NCBI GenBank assembly: GCA_950295325.1
Contig: OX485805.1
Location: forward strand, 38,489,501 to 38,553,500
DNA from: Polytrichum commune
Lineage: Eukaryota; Streptophyta; Polytrichopsida; Polytrichales; Polytrichaceae
DNA: 64,000 bases
Direction of reading: 5' to 3'
Part shown: positions 31,390 through 42,400 of the stretch, piece after piece
Position numbering within the stretch: position 1 is the stretch's first letter
Layout: the number at the start of each line of letters is the position of its first letter
Notes under the pieces: generated by a model
Databases searched by the model: none
Seen by the model: only the letters and a program-made list of their open reading frames with translations
What the model was told of the DNA's origin: nothing
Position numbers and translations under genes: made by a program

Positions 31390-33790
31390 ACGCTCTCTCT
31401 CTCTCACTCACTCACTCTCGCTCCCTCCCCGACAACGAGCGACAGGGTTTCCACCTCGAAAAGGTATTTCGAGCACTCACGAGTGTGTGTGGCCCTTGAC
31501 TCTAGGCCATTGAATGATCTTGCAGGCAGCAGAATTAACGAAAAGAAAAGCCCTATCTTCAACAGCATATAGTCCCGCATGCAGCAATGCCATCCAAGAA
31601 CCCGATCTGTCGTCGACTTCGTCGCCATGCAGCTCCATCCAGGCTCCTACAAATCAGCTGGTGCCAGATCTGCACTCTCCAGCGGTCCATCTGCGTGTTC
31701 TTGTGGCAGTTTTCAAGAACTTAGTTGCGTTACGTCCAGTTTCAAAAACTTTCCAATGAAAAGATCAACAAGTGATTTGAATGCACTCGAGTTCTTCTCC
31801 GTGAAATGCATTCAGTTTCAAGCAACAGGTCTAATTAACTGCTTGACAGGGAAACCTGGGAGGCCAACACTGAGGTATACTTTACACTAAGAGGTTGAGA
31901 GCCCGTGACCATTGAATTCGAAAATCTCTTACTGGTGGAAAATGCCGAGACCGTCACCTTCATTTTACCACTCCACCATTTACGTATTTAGTGTCACATA
32001 CACATATATTACCTAAACTAGATGCAAAGTGATACTATTCGTCAAAATAAGTAAAAAAATTAAGCAAAATGTATTCACAAATGTTATGACATTTTGTTGT
32101 GGTGCATTGGGATGCTTGAGATGATACTTTTGTGTTTTAGTATGCTAGGGGAAGATATTGAGGATGCTAATGTCAAGCGTCATTATGTTTACATTCTCGT
32201 ATGTAAAGGGGGAGATATTCTTGAGCACACTGATGTCAAGTGTTCTTTGTGTACACTTTAGTCAACTTGTAGACAATTGTGTAACACATGCATACACCTC
32301 TTAACATTTATGAACATACTCATGCCAAAACATTACTAAACCCACTTGAATGTCAAGGGTCATGAGGTGACACTAATGGTGAAGTTGTTGGTCATTAGTG
32401 TAACCTAGCATATGCCTCAAAATAGGGTTGTGACACTATTTATGCACTTGATACTAAAATTTACAAATGGTGTATAGCTTCAAGGCATGTGATTGTTGAA
32501 ATCTAGAATCTCTCATTGGTGGACAACACTGAGACTGTCTCCCTTCACTTTACACTAGAGCTACATGGCCTGTGAATTGAAATCTAAAGTCTCCCATTGG
32601 TGGAAAATGCCGAGACCGTTCCCCCTTCACTTTACTCTAGTTTAGCTTGAGGGGGCCATGACCCATTGAAATTAAAAATCTCTCATGTGTGCAAAATTTC
32701 AAGATCATCCCACTTCACTTTACACTAGAGCTTGATGCCTAGTAAGGCACCGAGGAACTTTTAATGGTTGAATAATCTACTTGGAGTCCTACATGGCATC
32801 CAATGGATAATGTTTCATGGTCTATCAAATTTGGCGTTCAGCGCACTTCAAAGAAGTGGGTTTCACACATAATTGAGACACCATGTAACATCTCAAAATC
32901 TCATAATCCTTGATTTGTTCCCGGGTACGCAACTCCCGTATTATATGGCCATGATTATAGTCACTTATAATGCATTTTAGTCCAATCTCAAGTGATATAA
33001 TTTGTTTTAATGTAGGAAACTCTTGTATACCTTCTAGCAAGGAATCCAAAAATGTAATTATATATAGGAAGTGAATATTCCTTGAAGCATATAATTACAT
33101 TAAAAACCTAATTATATGAGTTTTTTAATACAAGTACCATAGGTCAAACTACCTAACTTCTGTGTTATTTAATAAATATTTAATATTTATATTATAAATA
33201 TAAAAAATTGCCAATGACTTTTAATCTAATTAGAGCCAATTGCTCGTATGGATCATCTAGAATTATGCATAGGCATAGCTTAAAAAATAAGTGTTTCAAT
33301 TCTTTATTTATGTTGTGGAGCTTTTAAACAATAAATAAATATGCAACCCAACATTTTCTACATCTCAATTTATTTAATTTGGTCTTCACCCAACTTTTTG
33401 GTCCTTTTATTTTTGTCTAGTTTGATATAATTTTACAAAAGCCCTCCTCCAAGTTGTTTTTAATTGGATGCCCCCTGCGTGTAATATGGAAGTTGCATAC
33501 CCGGGTTGTTACTATTCAAAGTTATGCAGTGCAATAACATTCTACTCAGAAGTTCAATTTTTACTAATGAAAGTTCAATATGTTTCCAAATATTGAGTTA
33601 ACATGGAATCAAATTCTATGTAAATTTAGACAAATTCACGGGGAAATTCAAATCCATGATAAAACTCAGGTTTTGGACTCACAATGAATATCCTATGGAT
33701 AGTTGCAACGTGTGTTTCAATACATTGTTTCAAAACGAATAAAACAATTTTCAAAAATGATTCAAAACGTTTCGAAACATGCATATTTCA
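31390..33790. other. Intergenic with decayed relatives of the Tourist-like MITE
   Basis: Blocks such as GAGCCCGTGACCATTGAA, CTCTCATTGGTGGA, CCTACATGGCATC and GGATAATGTTTCATGGTC at about 31885-32000 and 32500-33000 match the 27317/62755 MITE family, but ends are no longer clear. A (CT)n tract lies at 31398-31425. The remainder is AT-rich with no gene. Confidence 0.5.
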
Positions 33791-33798
33791 TGGGAAAT

Positions 33799-33848
33799 AT
33801 ATATATATATATATATATATATAATAGTATAATAGTATAATAGTATAA
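33799..33848. repeat. (TA)n microsatellite followed by TAATAGTA repeats
   Basis: A run of about 13 AT dinucleotides is followed by four copies of a TATAATAG unit. Confidence 0.9.
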
Positions 33849-34123
33849 GCTCTAGGGTTACAACCCATCACTTGTACATAATCTTAACAAGGCTAAAGTG
33901 TGGTTTATTGCAAGAATAAGGGTCTTCATATCTATCAAATTCTTGGAAACCAGAAGCAATTAAATCATTTGAACTACTCAAATGGTTATCATGACTGCCA
34001 CTTAAAAAGGCTTAGGTTGTTCGTAAAAACATTTATGAAAAATTAGGCAAATTTGTATATGTATATCATTCATCTAGGCACATAGCATATCCACATATCA
34101 TCCATGTACTATAATTTATTTTT

Positions 34124-34146
34124 CATTCATTCATTCATTCATTCAT
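34124..34146. repeat. (ATTC)n microsatellite
   Basis: Six tandem copies of TTCA. Confidence 0.9.
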
Positions 34147-34924
34147 GGCGGCTAAGAACATGATGTTAGCCTTGAGGATTTAGGTTAGGTTGTCTTAGTG
34201 TGCTAATTAGGGTTGTGAACATCATTTTCTATCATTTTGTGCTCATGTTCGGTAGAGGTTGTTTTGAGAAATGCAAGTATGGCTAAGAGCCAAAGGCAAA
34301 TCAGTCATATTTTCCAACCCACTGACAAGGATGAGATATTATTGAGCGATGCAATTGATATAGAAGTTTTAAATGCCCAAGTTGAGGAGATTGCTTAGGA
34401 AGATTGGAGAATTTCCTTGAATCTAGACATTTTGATGATTATTTTTCCTTTAATTTAGGCCATCTAGCCCAATAATTTGCAAAAAATAATAAGCTTAATC
34501 AATTTGAATTATTTCCCGAACAACCTGATCAGCCTACAGTAGTGAGTGGAAAATTAGTGAAGGTGATTCTAAATTTCTTTATGCTATGAAAGTAGAGCCA
34601 CCAAAGATCTAGGAAGCATTGTTCATCCCAACACTATTCACAGAATGTACCGGCACTTGGCACTATTCACTAAGAGCATCCCCACTAGACCGGGCACCGC
34701 CCCGGGCATAATTGCACCGGTGGCACCCCGGGCATAGTGTGGGTTTACCCGACATATTTTTGGAGTCCACTAGCTCAGGTACATGCCCTTCTTCGAGGCC
34801 GGCCCCCGCCCGGGATTACCCCCTTGCCCGAATCCATTAGCCTTGCCCGATGCCTTGCCCGGATACCGATTCCGTGCCCGATGCCTTGCCCGATCCCTTT
34901 CGGTTCTCCGCCCGGATACTAAAA

Positions 34925-35235
34925 TACCTCGTTAATTTGAGACTTCCCCTTCTCTCAACTTGATATATGGACCACAACAACATGGTCTATTGTTTGGATC
35001 TTCCTACATAAACCATATTGATATGGGTTTAGGGTTTCCCCGCGAGGCAATGAAATAAAACAACATTGTAACACTAATATCACTACATTCGTTAATTTGG
35101 GCATTTCTCTTGTATCTAATTAATATATGGACCACTGCAACATGGTCTAATGTTTAGGGTTGTCCTACCTAAACCATCTGGATACAGGTTCATAATTAAA
35201 TGGGTGTGTGTAAGATTTGAATTTACTAATCATCT
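34925..35235. repeat. Tandem pair, ~160-bp unit
   Basis: 34928-35090 and 35093-35235 share TCGTTAATTTG, ATATGGACCAC..CAACATGGTCTA, TGTTTAGGGTT-like and CCTACxTAAACCAT blocks. A partial relative lies at 21421-21480. Confidence 0.7.
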
Positions 35236-35739
35236 TAGATCAATTTCGCTTATCTTAAAGATAGAGATATCATGATTGTAGACCTCCAACATTAAAACAA
35301 AACTCCACCCCCTATAGGTTAAGGGTTTAAAATCATCTTTGATGAAATGGTCTACACTACTTCGGAATCAATTAAATGGAAATTAGGGTCATCCGGAGTA
35401 ATGTTTGGGTCGAACGGCTACCAATGCTTTACCTTTTATCTTTATATTTTATCTTCTATTCATATTTTTATTTTTATACAAAGTTATTTCTATAATTTGA
35501 TGGCTTTTATTTTTAATTTTTATCTTTAATCTATTATTTATATATTTTTATTTATATAACTATTAAATGAAAAGAAATCATTACTATAATCTTAAAGTTT
35601 TGAATCGTCCATGACTATATCGAACGTCCACCAATTCTTTATCTTTTATCTTTTACTTTTATTTTTATTTATATTTTGACTTCTTTTGCACACAAAAGCT
35701 GAAGGTAGTATATAAGCCCTAGGGTATGCCTCTTCAACC

Positions 35740-36211
35740 CTAGGGTTTTTGCAAAGACCACTATTTATGTAAAGACATTTTACCTCTACCTATGTTTTTT
35801 GCAAAGACCACTATTTATGTAAAACGTTTTACCTCTACCTATGGTTTTTGCAAAAACCGCTATTTATGTAAAACGTTTTACCTCTACCTATGTTTTTTGC
35901 AAAGACCGCTATTTATGTAAAACGTTTTACCTCTACCTATGTTTTTTGCAAAAACCGCTATTTATGTAAAACGTTTTACCTCTACCTATGTTTTTTGCAA
36001 AGACCGCTATTTATGTAAAACGTTTTACCTCTACCTATGTTTTTTGCAAAAACCGTTATTTATGTAAAACGTTTTACCTCTACCTATGTTTTTTGTAAAG
36101 ACCGCTATTTATGTAAAATGTTTTACCTCTACCTATGTTTTTGCAAAGACCGTTATTTATGTAAAACGTTTTACCTCTACCTATGTTTTTTGCAAAGACC
36201 GCTATTTATGT
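35740..36211. repeat. 49-bp satellite, ten copies
   Basis: CTATTTATGT recurs at 35761, 35811, 35860, 35909, 35958, 36007, 36056, 36105, 36153 and 36202, giving a 49-bp period (extremes 48-50). Most units contain the perfect palindrome GTAAAACGTTTTAC. The open frames here are artefacts of the repeat. Confidence 0.95.
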
Positions 36212-36254
36212 CTTTATTTTTTTGTTTGTCTTGGCTCATTTATTCTGTGGGGAT

Positions 36255-37210
36255 GGTTGAGATATACATAGCAGGTTGAGAGATACATAGCATCAGCTTA
36301 ATTACATTGCATCAGATTGAGAGTGATTGTGTGAGTGATTATGTTAAAAGCAGGTTAAGAGATACATAGCATCAGGGCTTAATTACATTGCATCAGGTTG
36401 AGAGTGATTGTGTTAGTGATTATGTTGAAAGCAGGTTGAGAGATACATAGCATCAGGGCTTAATTACATTGCATCAGGTTGAGAGTGGGTCCTAGTTTAG
36501 GCTGAGGGCTTTATGTGGTTGAAGGTTGTTCATTTGCTTTAGGCTGTGTACTAATTTGCTTGCAAGTTGAGGCTTAACATGAAAGCATGTTGAGAGATAC
36601 ATAGCATCAAGGCTTAATTACATTGCATCAGGTTTAGAGTGATTGTGTAAGTAATTATGTTAAAAGCAGGTTGAGAGATACATAGCAGCATGGCTTAATT
36701 ACATTGCATCACGTTGAGAGTGGGTTTAGTTTAGGCTGAGGGCTTTGTGTGGTTGAAGGTTGTTCATTTGCTTTAGGATGTGTACTAATTTGCTTGCATG
36801 TTGAGGCTTAAATTAAAAGTAGGTTGAGAGCTATATAGCATCAAGGCTTAATTACATTGCATCAGGTTGAGAGTGAGTGATTGTGTTTAGTCCGAGGGCT
36901 TAATTACATTGCATCAGGTTGAGAGTGATTGTGTTTAGGCTGAGGGCTTAATTATATTGCAGGTTGAGAGTTAGTTTGCTTAAGTCTAAGGCTTTGTGTG
37001 ATTGAAGGTTGAGGGTTTGGCTTTAGGCTGAGGGGTTAATTTTCTTGCAGGTTGAGGCTTAAATTGAAAGCAGGTTGAGAGTTTATTAGTAACAGGTTGA
37101 GGTTACAATGCATCAGGTTGAGAGTTAGTTGTGTTTAGGCAGAGGGCTTTGTGTGATTGAATTAGGCAGAGAGGGCTTTGTGGATTGAGAGGGTATTGAA
37201 TTAGGCAGAG
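36255..37210. repeat. Irregular tandem repeat field, 80-150-bp units
   Basis: Recurring blocks GAGAGATACATAGCATCA, CTTAATTACATTGCATCAGG and GGTTGAGAGTGATTGTGT appear many times at varying spacing, so the array has been reshuffled by unequal exchange. Confidence 0.85.
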
Positions 37211-37321
37211 AGTAATGCACATAAGTAGAGCAACACACAATACACTCCAATGTGGACAAATTCAAATGATGTGTTTGAAATCATTGAATTACAGTCCTAA
37301 GTGCAAAAGCTACTGACATTC

Positions 37322-38125
37322 CTAAATCCTACTACCTAAACCCTGCAACCATGAGGGTTGAGGTGTGTACGAATTGTGAGAAGAGGGTGTGTGAATTTGT
37401 TGAGAGGAAACATGCCTATTAGCGAATTCTTCTCGAATTCCAGAGGTCCAAAACTGGACATGATTTGCATGCATATCATGAGGATTACAAGAGAGGCGTC
37501 GACGTTGTGATGGGGGAGGGTTCATTTCGAAGTCGTATGTTTGAGAGTCGAGGATGATGGTCGAATTTTCCTCACGATCCGAAGCTGATTGACCGAAGTC
37601 ATTCCCAAATGCATTGAGATCAGCTACCCTCCTCCTGTCTCCAAACAAGTCAGAGGAATCATCCTCACAATCCAGCTCGGCACAATCATCAGCATCATCA
37701 TCTTCATTCAAATCCCTAAACCTTGACCCTTGGTGAATTGTGTGTGTTGGTGCAGGTGCATCCCTAAACCCTAACCCCTGGTGTTGTGTTTGTGTTGGTG
37801 CAGGTGCAGGTGCAGGGGGAGGGGGAGGTGCAGGTGCAGGAGAAGTGTTGTTGGGGGAGGAGCAGACTCCAACGCGAGAAGGAGGAGGCACGTTGGAGGC
37901 AGCAACCTGGGCCTTGAGCTTTGCAAGCTCTTGGGTCCTGCGGAGATGGAGCCACTGTCTAGCAAGGTCACAGGTAATGTTCTTATCCTCTAGTGTAAAC
38001 AAACTAAATGTATTTTGCTGAGCAATTTGCTCAGCTTTCTTCAATGTAGCAGCAGCAAAGTCGATTGTAGCTTTTGCATTAGCACGCAAAGCTTGCTCCT
38101 TACCCTTACCATGTGCATGCTCCAT
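37322..38125 (-). CDS. C-terminal half of the SANT/NAM-associated transposon protein
   Basis: Open for 267 codons from an ATG (MEHAHGKGKEQAL). A Lys/Ala/Gln-rich helical start (residues 1-75) resembles the NAM-associated C-terminal region. It is followed by a Pro-rich linker with alternating Pro-Ala (about 95-113), an acidic patch rich in Asp/Glu, and a His/Ser/Gln-rich tail. It follows the 38136-38810 ORF after 10 bp in a different frame, so the two are probably halves of one protein separated by a small frame change. Confidence 0.5.
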   Translation of the reverse strand: MEHAHGKGKEQALRANAKATIDFAAATLKKAEQIAQQNTFSLFTLEDKNITCDLARQWLHLRRTQELAKLKAQVAASNVPPPSRVGVCSSPNNTSPAPAPPPPPAPAPAPTQTQHQGLGFRDAPAPTHTIHQGSRFRDLNEDDDADDCAELDCEDDSSDLFGDRRRVADLNAFGNDFGQSASDREENSTIILDSQTYDFEMNPPPSQRRRLSCNPHDMHANHVQFWTSGIREEFANRHVSSQQIHTPSSHNSYTPQPSWLQGLGSRI

Positions 38126-38135
38126 TTTTTAAGAC

Positions 38136-38810
38136 TTAGCCCTGTGGCCTTGTCTGTGCAGGTGGCGATTCGGTGGAGGGGGCCTGGCCATTGGGGGAGA
38201 GCAGATCGCGACGATCAACATGCAGCCCCTCTCTTGAGGGCGGATCTAACCCTTGACTCTTTCGCTTCCCCATAAATATTGCTGCAAACCTAGGATATGT
38301 CTTTAACAACAACCAGCAATGTTTTAGAACAAAAGGCTTCCCACATTTTTGTTTGTACAAGGTCATAGCATCTAATACGAAATCATCCTCACTTTTCCCA
38401 CTCTCATTCAAATCTTTCACTGACTGATAGCAACCACAGAACTTGGCGACAGATTGCTTGATGTCGGACCATTTAGTCTCTAGAGACCTAGCAGGACGAT
38501 CAGCTCCTCCCTCTGGTTTGTGCCTAGCATAATGAGTTGCTACATTGATCCAAAAATGTGCATTCTTCTGCCCTATCCCTCTCCTGGAGTCTGTCGAAGT
38601 ATGCATAAAACTTCGGCAGCACTGTTCTTCCTCCTCCGGGCAGAAGTTCCTGCCCTTCCTAGTCCTCCCACCCGTTGCAGGTAAATCCCCCCCCCCCCCC
38701 CCCCCCGTCCTGACATGGTGGAATAAGTCCAAGAAAAGGTAAGCTGCCGGATGGCGTTGGCGGGGCGAGCACGGTACCCGAGGCCAATATACCCGAAGAA
38801 CTCCTCCCAA
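38136..38810 (-). CDS. SANT-domain, NAM-associated protein of the Harbinger-like element (N-terminal half)
   Basis: 224 codons. Residues about 54-130 form the SANT/trihelix-like region of the plant 'glutathione S-transferase T3-like' transposon family: FCPEEEEQCCRSF, GQKNAHFWINVATHY, RSLETKWSDIKQSVAKFCGCY. Then come SGKSEDDFVLDAMTLY and the hallmark HCWLLLKTYPRF. The first about 50 residues include a poly-Gly stretch encoded by a 17-C run (about 38690-38706), which may shift frame between individuals or in assembly. The likely role is binding transposon ends with a Harbinger transposase, but none is present here. It ends in a stop just before the second half at 38125. Confidence 0.6.
   Translation of the reverse strand: MGGVLRVYWPRVPCSPRQRHPAAYLFLDLFHHVRTGGGGGGDLPATGGRTRKGRNFCPEEEEQCCRSFMHTSTDSRRGIGQKNAHFWINVATHYARHKPEGGADRPARSLETKWSDIKQSVAKFCGCYQSVKDLNESGKSEDDFVLDAMTLYKQKCGKPFVLKHCWLLLKTYPRFAAIFMGKRKSQGLDPPSREGLHVDRRDLLSPNGQAPSTESPPAQTRPQG
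38690..38706 (+). repeat. Poly-C run inside the SANT ORF
   Basis: Seventeen or so consecutive C on the plus strand, read as poly-Gly on the minus strand. Such runs are prone to length error. Confidence 0.85.
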
Positions 38811-38939
38811 ATGCCCGACCCGGCACCCTTTATGGCGTTAGCGTCGACTGGTGGACGTTGCAACTTGGCGTCCCGGGCACCGTAATTCCAGGAGTGCCGT
38901 TCAACCGCTTTATACCTCCGCTGGTGGGGACGCTCTAAC

Positions 38940-39490
38940 AAGCATATGTTTCCATCTATATATATATATATATATATCACTCCAAAAACACCTTGGGGCA
39001 CGCACTAATTTTCTTGAAATCTATGGTGATTGAGAATATGCTCATGAATTTAGTCACTTCAGCCCTCAGTAACTTTGAGATTTGGATAAATAGTGCATGC
39101 TTCAGGAATTAGAATCACCCACACTAATTGGGATAATCAGTGTAGTGTCCTGTATGAGCAAGTAGCACTAATTTGTACAGCAGTTGCACAGTAATCAATC
39201 AAGTCAATATAAGAATGTTTACTAGAATCCATAAATTCCAAGTCTACACTCTCCAAATTGGACCACAATGAACAATTTCTAAGCCTAGAACAACTGCTGC
39301 AAGTGTATGCAGCAAAGTTGTATATTTGAAGTCTTTGTGTTGGCTTTGAAACACCTTTGGTATCTCAAAGAAATTGGTTCCTTCGACTAAAGAGAAATTT
39401 CTACAATTTTGATTTCTGGAACAAGGAAGAATGTGGTGTGGCCAATGTACAAAATGGAAACCTGAAGGCAGGTCCTCTACTGAACTGATT
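38940..39490. other. Intergenic, 3' flank of the HAD gene
   Basis: (TA)n tract at about 38957-38977; otherwise nothing recognised. The HAD transcript presumably ends in this region. Confidence 0.5.
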
Positions 39491-39495
39491 TCTAA

Positions 39496-42400
39496 CTACC
39501 GAATTCGGGCCTTCAAAGCTCGATTGACTTCGTGCCAGTCATGAACTCTTGTGATCAGCGGGTGTGTTGGACCATGGTCTGTTTTGCTCCATGGGTAGCT
39601 GCCGTGCAAATCAAATAAAAGCACCTCGATTCCATGTTCTGCACACTCTAATGCGTATCTTGGGTTATCATCAATCAGTACTTGCACCCCCAGGGACCTG
39701 ATCACCAAACCAGTAAAATTAAATGTTGTCAGAGGTTAACATCATGTCCTTTTAGTATGCATCACATACATCACAGTTGGAGTACCCACAATACCCAGCA
39801 TTTGACCAAAAAAAAAAATTACCATAGAAGACTAAGGTAGATGAGTCTCGAATGGTTACTGTTTCCAACTAGCCCACTTCTCCTAGGATATGAAACATGA
39901 TTTTAGTACAAGATGGTTAGCAAATTCAAATCAAGGCCACAGCCACTTTCCTCATAATTATCAGAGCTCGTATGAATATCTTATTCATTATCAACATGAA
40001 GATTCTTGTGCTCACTAAATGGTCACCTCCCCAGATTTTGAGCGCATAGTCTAATCTCTTTTAAACACATCATGCTTTATTGGTGTCCGTTCTTAGATCC
40101 ACACCTAAGCACACACCACTCAAATATAGGTGTCCAATAAAGATAAGTAACAGAATCACATATATCTACCTTATACAGCTCTTCATGAGCATAATGAAAT
40201 CATTGTTTTTTGCTTACTTTATATTCGTTATGCTGGTGTTGAGTTTCTCAAATACTCATCAGTTTATAAACAACAATCAAATCAAGCAAACCAGGCAGAT
40301 TTCAACAGGAATGGGTGGCATCATGCTTAGGAGCACATTACACTAAAGCTTGAGGGCCTGTGACAATTGAAATTTGAAACCTCTCATTGGTGGTAAAGAC
40401 CTGGAGCATCCTACTTCACTTTGCACAAGAGCTTGAAGGCCTTAAGAGACCAAGGGAGTTCAAATGAACAAAATACCTAATGAAGTCCTACATGGCATGA
40501 AATTAATAATCTTCCATTCTCTACCGGATTTTGTATCAAGCCCACCTCGAAGAGGTGGGTCTAAAACAAAACTGGGAGACCATGACACTTCAAAACCTCA
40601 CAACCCTTGATATATTGTAACTTATTGTGTGGAAGGGCCCACATGAGTAGATTGGAAATGAAATAGCATTCAATTGAGAGCCAGGTCGAATATGTCTTGA
40701 AGACCCATGACCTTTCAATTGTGCACACAGCAGCCTTCACATTACTTTCAAAGTGCCCTCACATATTCATAAATGTGGCCCTTGGCCATATTGTAAAGGG
40801 GCTCTTAGGATCAATTTTCAAGAAATTGTTACCAACATGTAGGATTTTATGATTATACTTTTTCATTTACTTGCATAAATTTTAACCTAGGGTATTTAAA
40901 TCTTCATGTTATGTGGTAAACAGTGTAAATTTGTATTCAGTAAGAAAATTAAGTACCTGCAGATCTCTGACTTGGGCCGAGCCTCACCCTCAAGAGCAAA
41001 ATGGTTCCCAAAGTGGACCTCTTTGAAGATGCCAGAGTAATGTTGCTCAAGCCAGTTTATGGTTGGCTGCCGGATGACATGCTGTCGGGATCTGAGAATC
41101 AAGTGACAGTCTTGTATCCATGAGCGGTAAGCACATTAAAACAGATGAGGTTTTTTTCAAAAACTCACAAGGTACATTGGTCTTTCAACATCTGTAGAAT
41201 CCACTCCAGTATCTCTCAAGTCAGTCATCTTCAGAGACTTCTACAAAACACAAATAAACAGCTTATGGAATAACCAAGAGATGCACAAGAGGGACCTAGA
41301 AAACCTCACCATCTATCACAAAATAGAGTGTATCCTACAAAAGATAAACACAGACATTTGTTTATCTCCAATGCAAATGAACATGGCCCCATGTACAGTA
41401 AGGGTGTCCATAACCACCAGAGTAGCTGCCATTTATATATGTTATGGACAAATCAATATCTTCCAAAGCCAGATACCTAGAACTACTACAAGAAGAAAAG
41501 CAACAGTTCTGGAGGCAGGCTTACGTAACGACGACCAGACGACAATAAGAAGCTAATTGGAGGAGAGTCTCATATGCACCAGGAATCGGAAGGATTCCAT
41601 TGTTGAAATGCTCTGACTCAAAGAATGCATGTACTCGATCATTGGCTGCATCAGAGCACAATTTATTGCAAAAAATAAGTGAGAGAAACCTACCTCCAGA
41701 TCATATCATACAACTTGACCTGACCTCAACCTGTGCTACAAGAATTATACTAGATAGATAAACAAATCAACAAATTGTGATTCAGGAAGTAGGACAGAAC
41801 CACATGAATAAAAGCACTTGACCGTGGAGAATTGCCGCAAAATTCTTCACATTGATGACCTCAAAAACATCTTGCTCCACAAGTGATTGCATCCCACTGG
41901 TCACATGTAACAAATTGACATTACTCTTTTTATCAAAGAATAGAATGTTACCTTCTGCCTGCGAACAATTCCAGATCTGCAAAATCAACAAACTTCCAAT
42001 ATTGAGATTCTTGTCCATCCAGGTTCTGTGGTTGCATTCCTTGCAAGTGGATATCACAAATTTGATAGCGTCAAACAAAACTTTTCTGGTATGACAACCC
42101 AATCTACTCAACCCAAACAAACTTTATCAAAAGCAGAGGGTCAGATTGTCGAGCTGACAATGACAAATTTACCTTCATGAAGTCATAGACGTGGTACTCT
42201 GATAACTTGTGAGTCCGCATATATTCTTCCCCTATGAAAGTATTCAGAGTTGAAAGGAAGCTGCCCAGCACTGCAAAAATATGTGATAAGGATTTGACAG
42301 TCCTTTAATGAAGGACTAGCAGCTAGACGTTGTTATCCTATTTACAGAGTCTAAGGCCTCAGAAAACCAAAAGCAACCCATCAAATCAGCAAATCGTATT

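Larger units (their letters stand above)
34674..38935. mobile_element. Harbinger-like element, 4.26 kb, TAA target duplication
   Basis: The left end GAGCATCCCCACTAG and the right end (complement GAGCGTCCCCACCAG) agree at 13 of 15 bases, and TAA lies directly outside each (34671-34673, 38936-38938). GAGCATC(T/C)CCA-type termini with TAA/TTA duplications are common among plant Harbinger elements. Both subterminal regions carry CCCGGGCA motifs. Inside are a SANT/NAM-associated ORF pair on the minus strand (37322-38810), a 160-bp tandem pair, a 49-bp satellite and an 80-150-bp repeat field. I found no transposase, so it is probably non-autonomous or internally replaced. Confidence 0.6.

Noticed and set aside
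35740-36211. Regular 49-bp array resembling a CRISPR
   Set aside because: There are no unique spacers; the whole unit repeats, and the context is a plant nuclear transposon.
36037-36279. 80-codon repetitive ORF
   Set aside because: Encoded entirely by the 49-bp satellite.
37755-37780. Telomere-like CCCTAAACCCTAA
   Set aside because: Only one or two units within a Pro-rich coding repeat; not an interstitial telomere array.
37740-38021. 93-codon plus-strand Gly/Ala/Cys-rich ORF
   Set aside because: It is the antisense shadow of the Pro-rich linker of the minus-strand SANT/NAM-associated protein.
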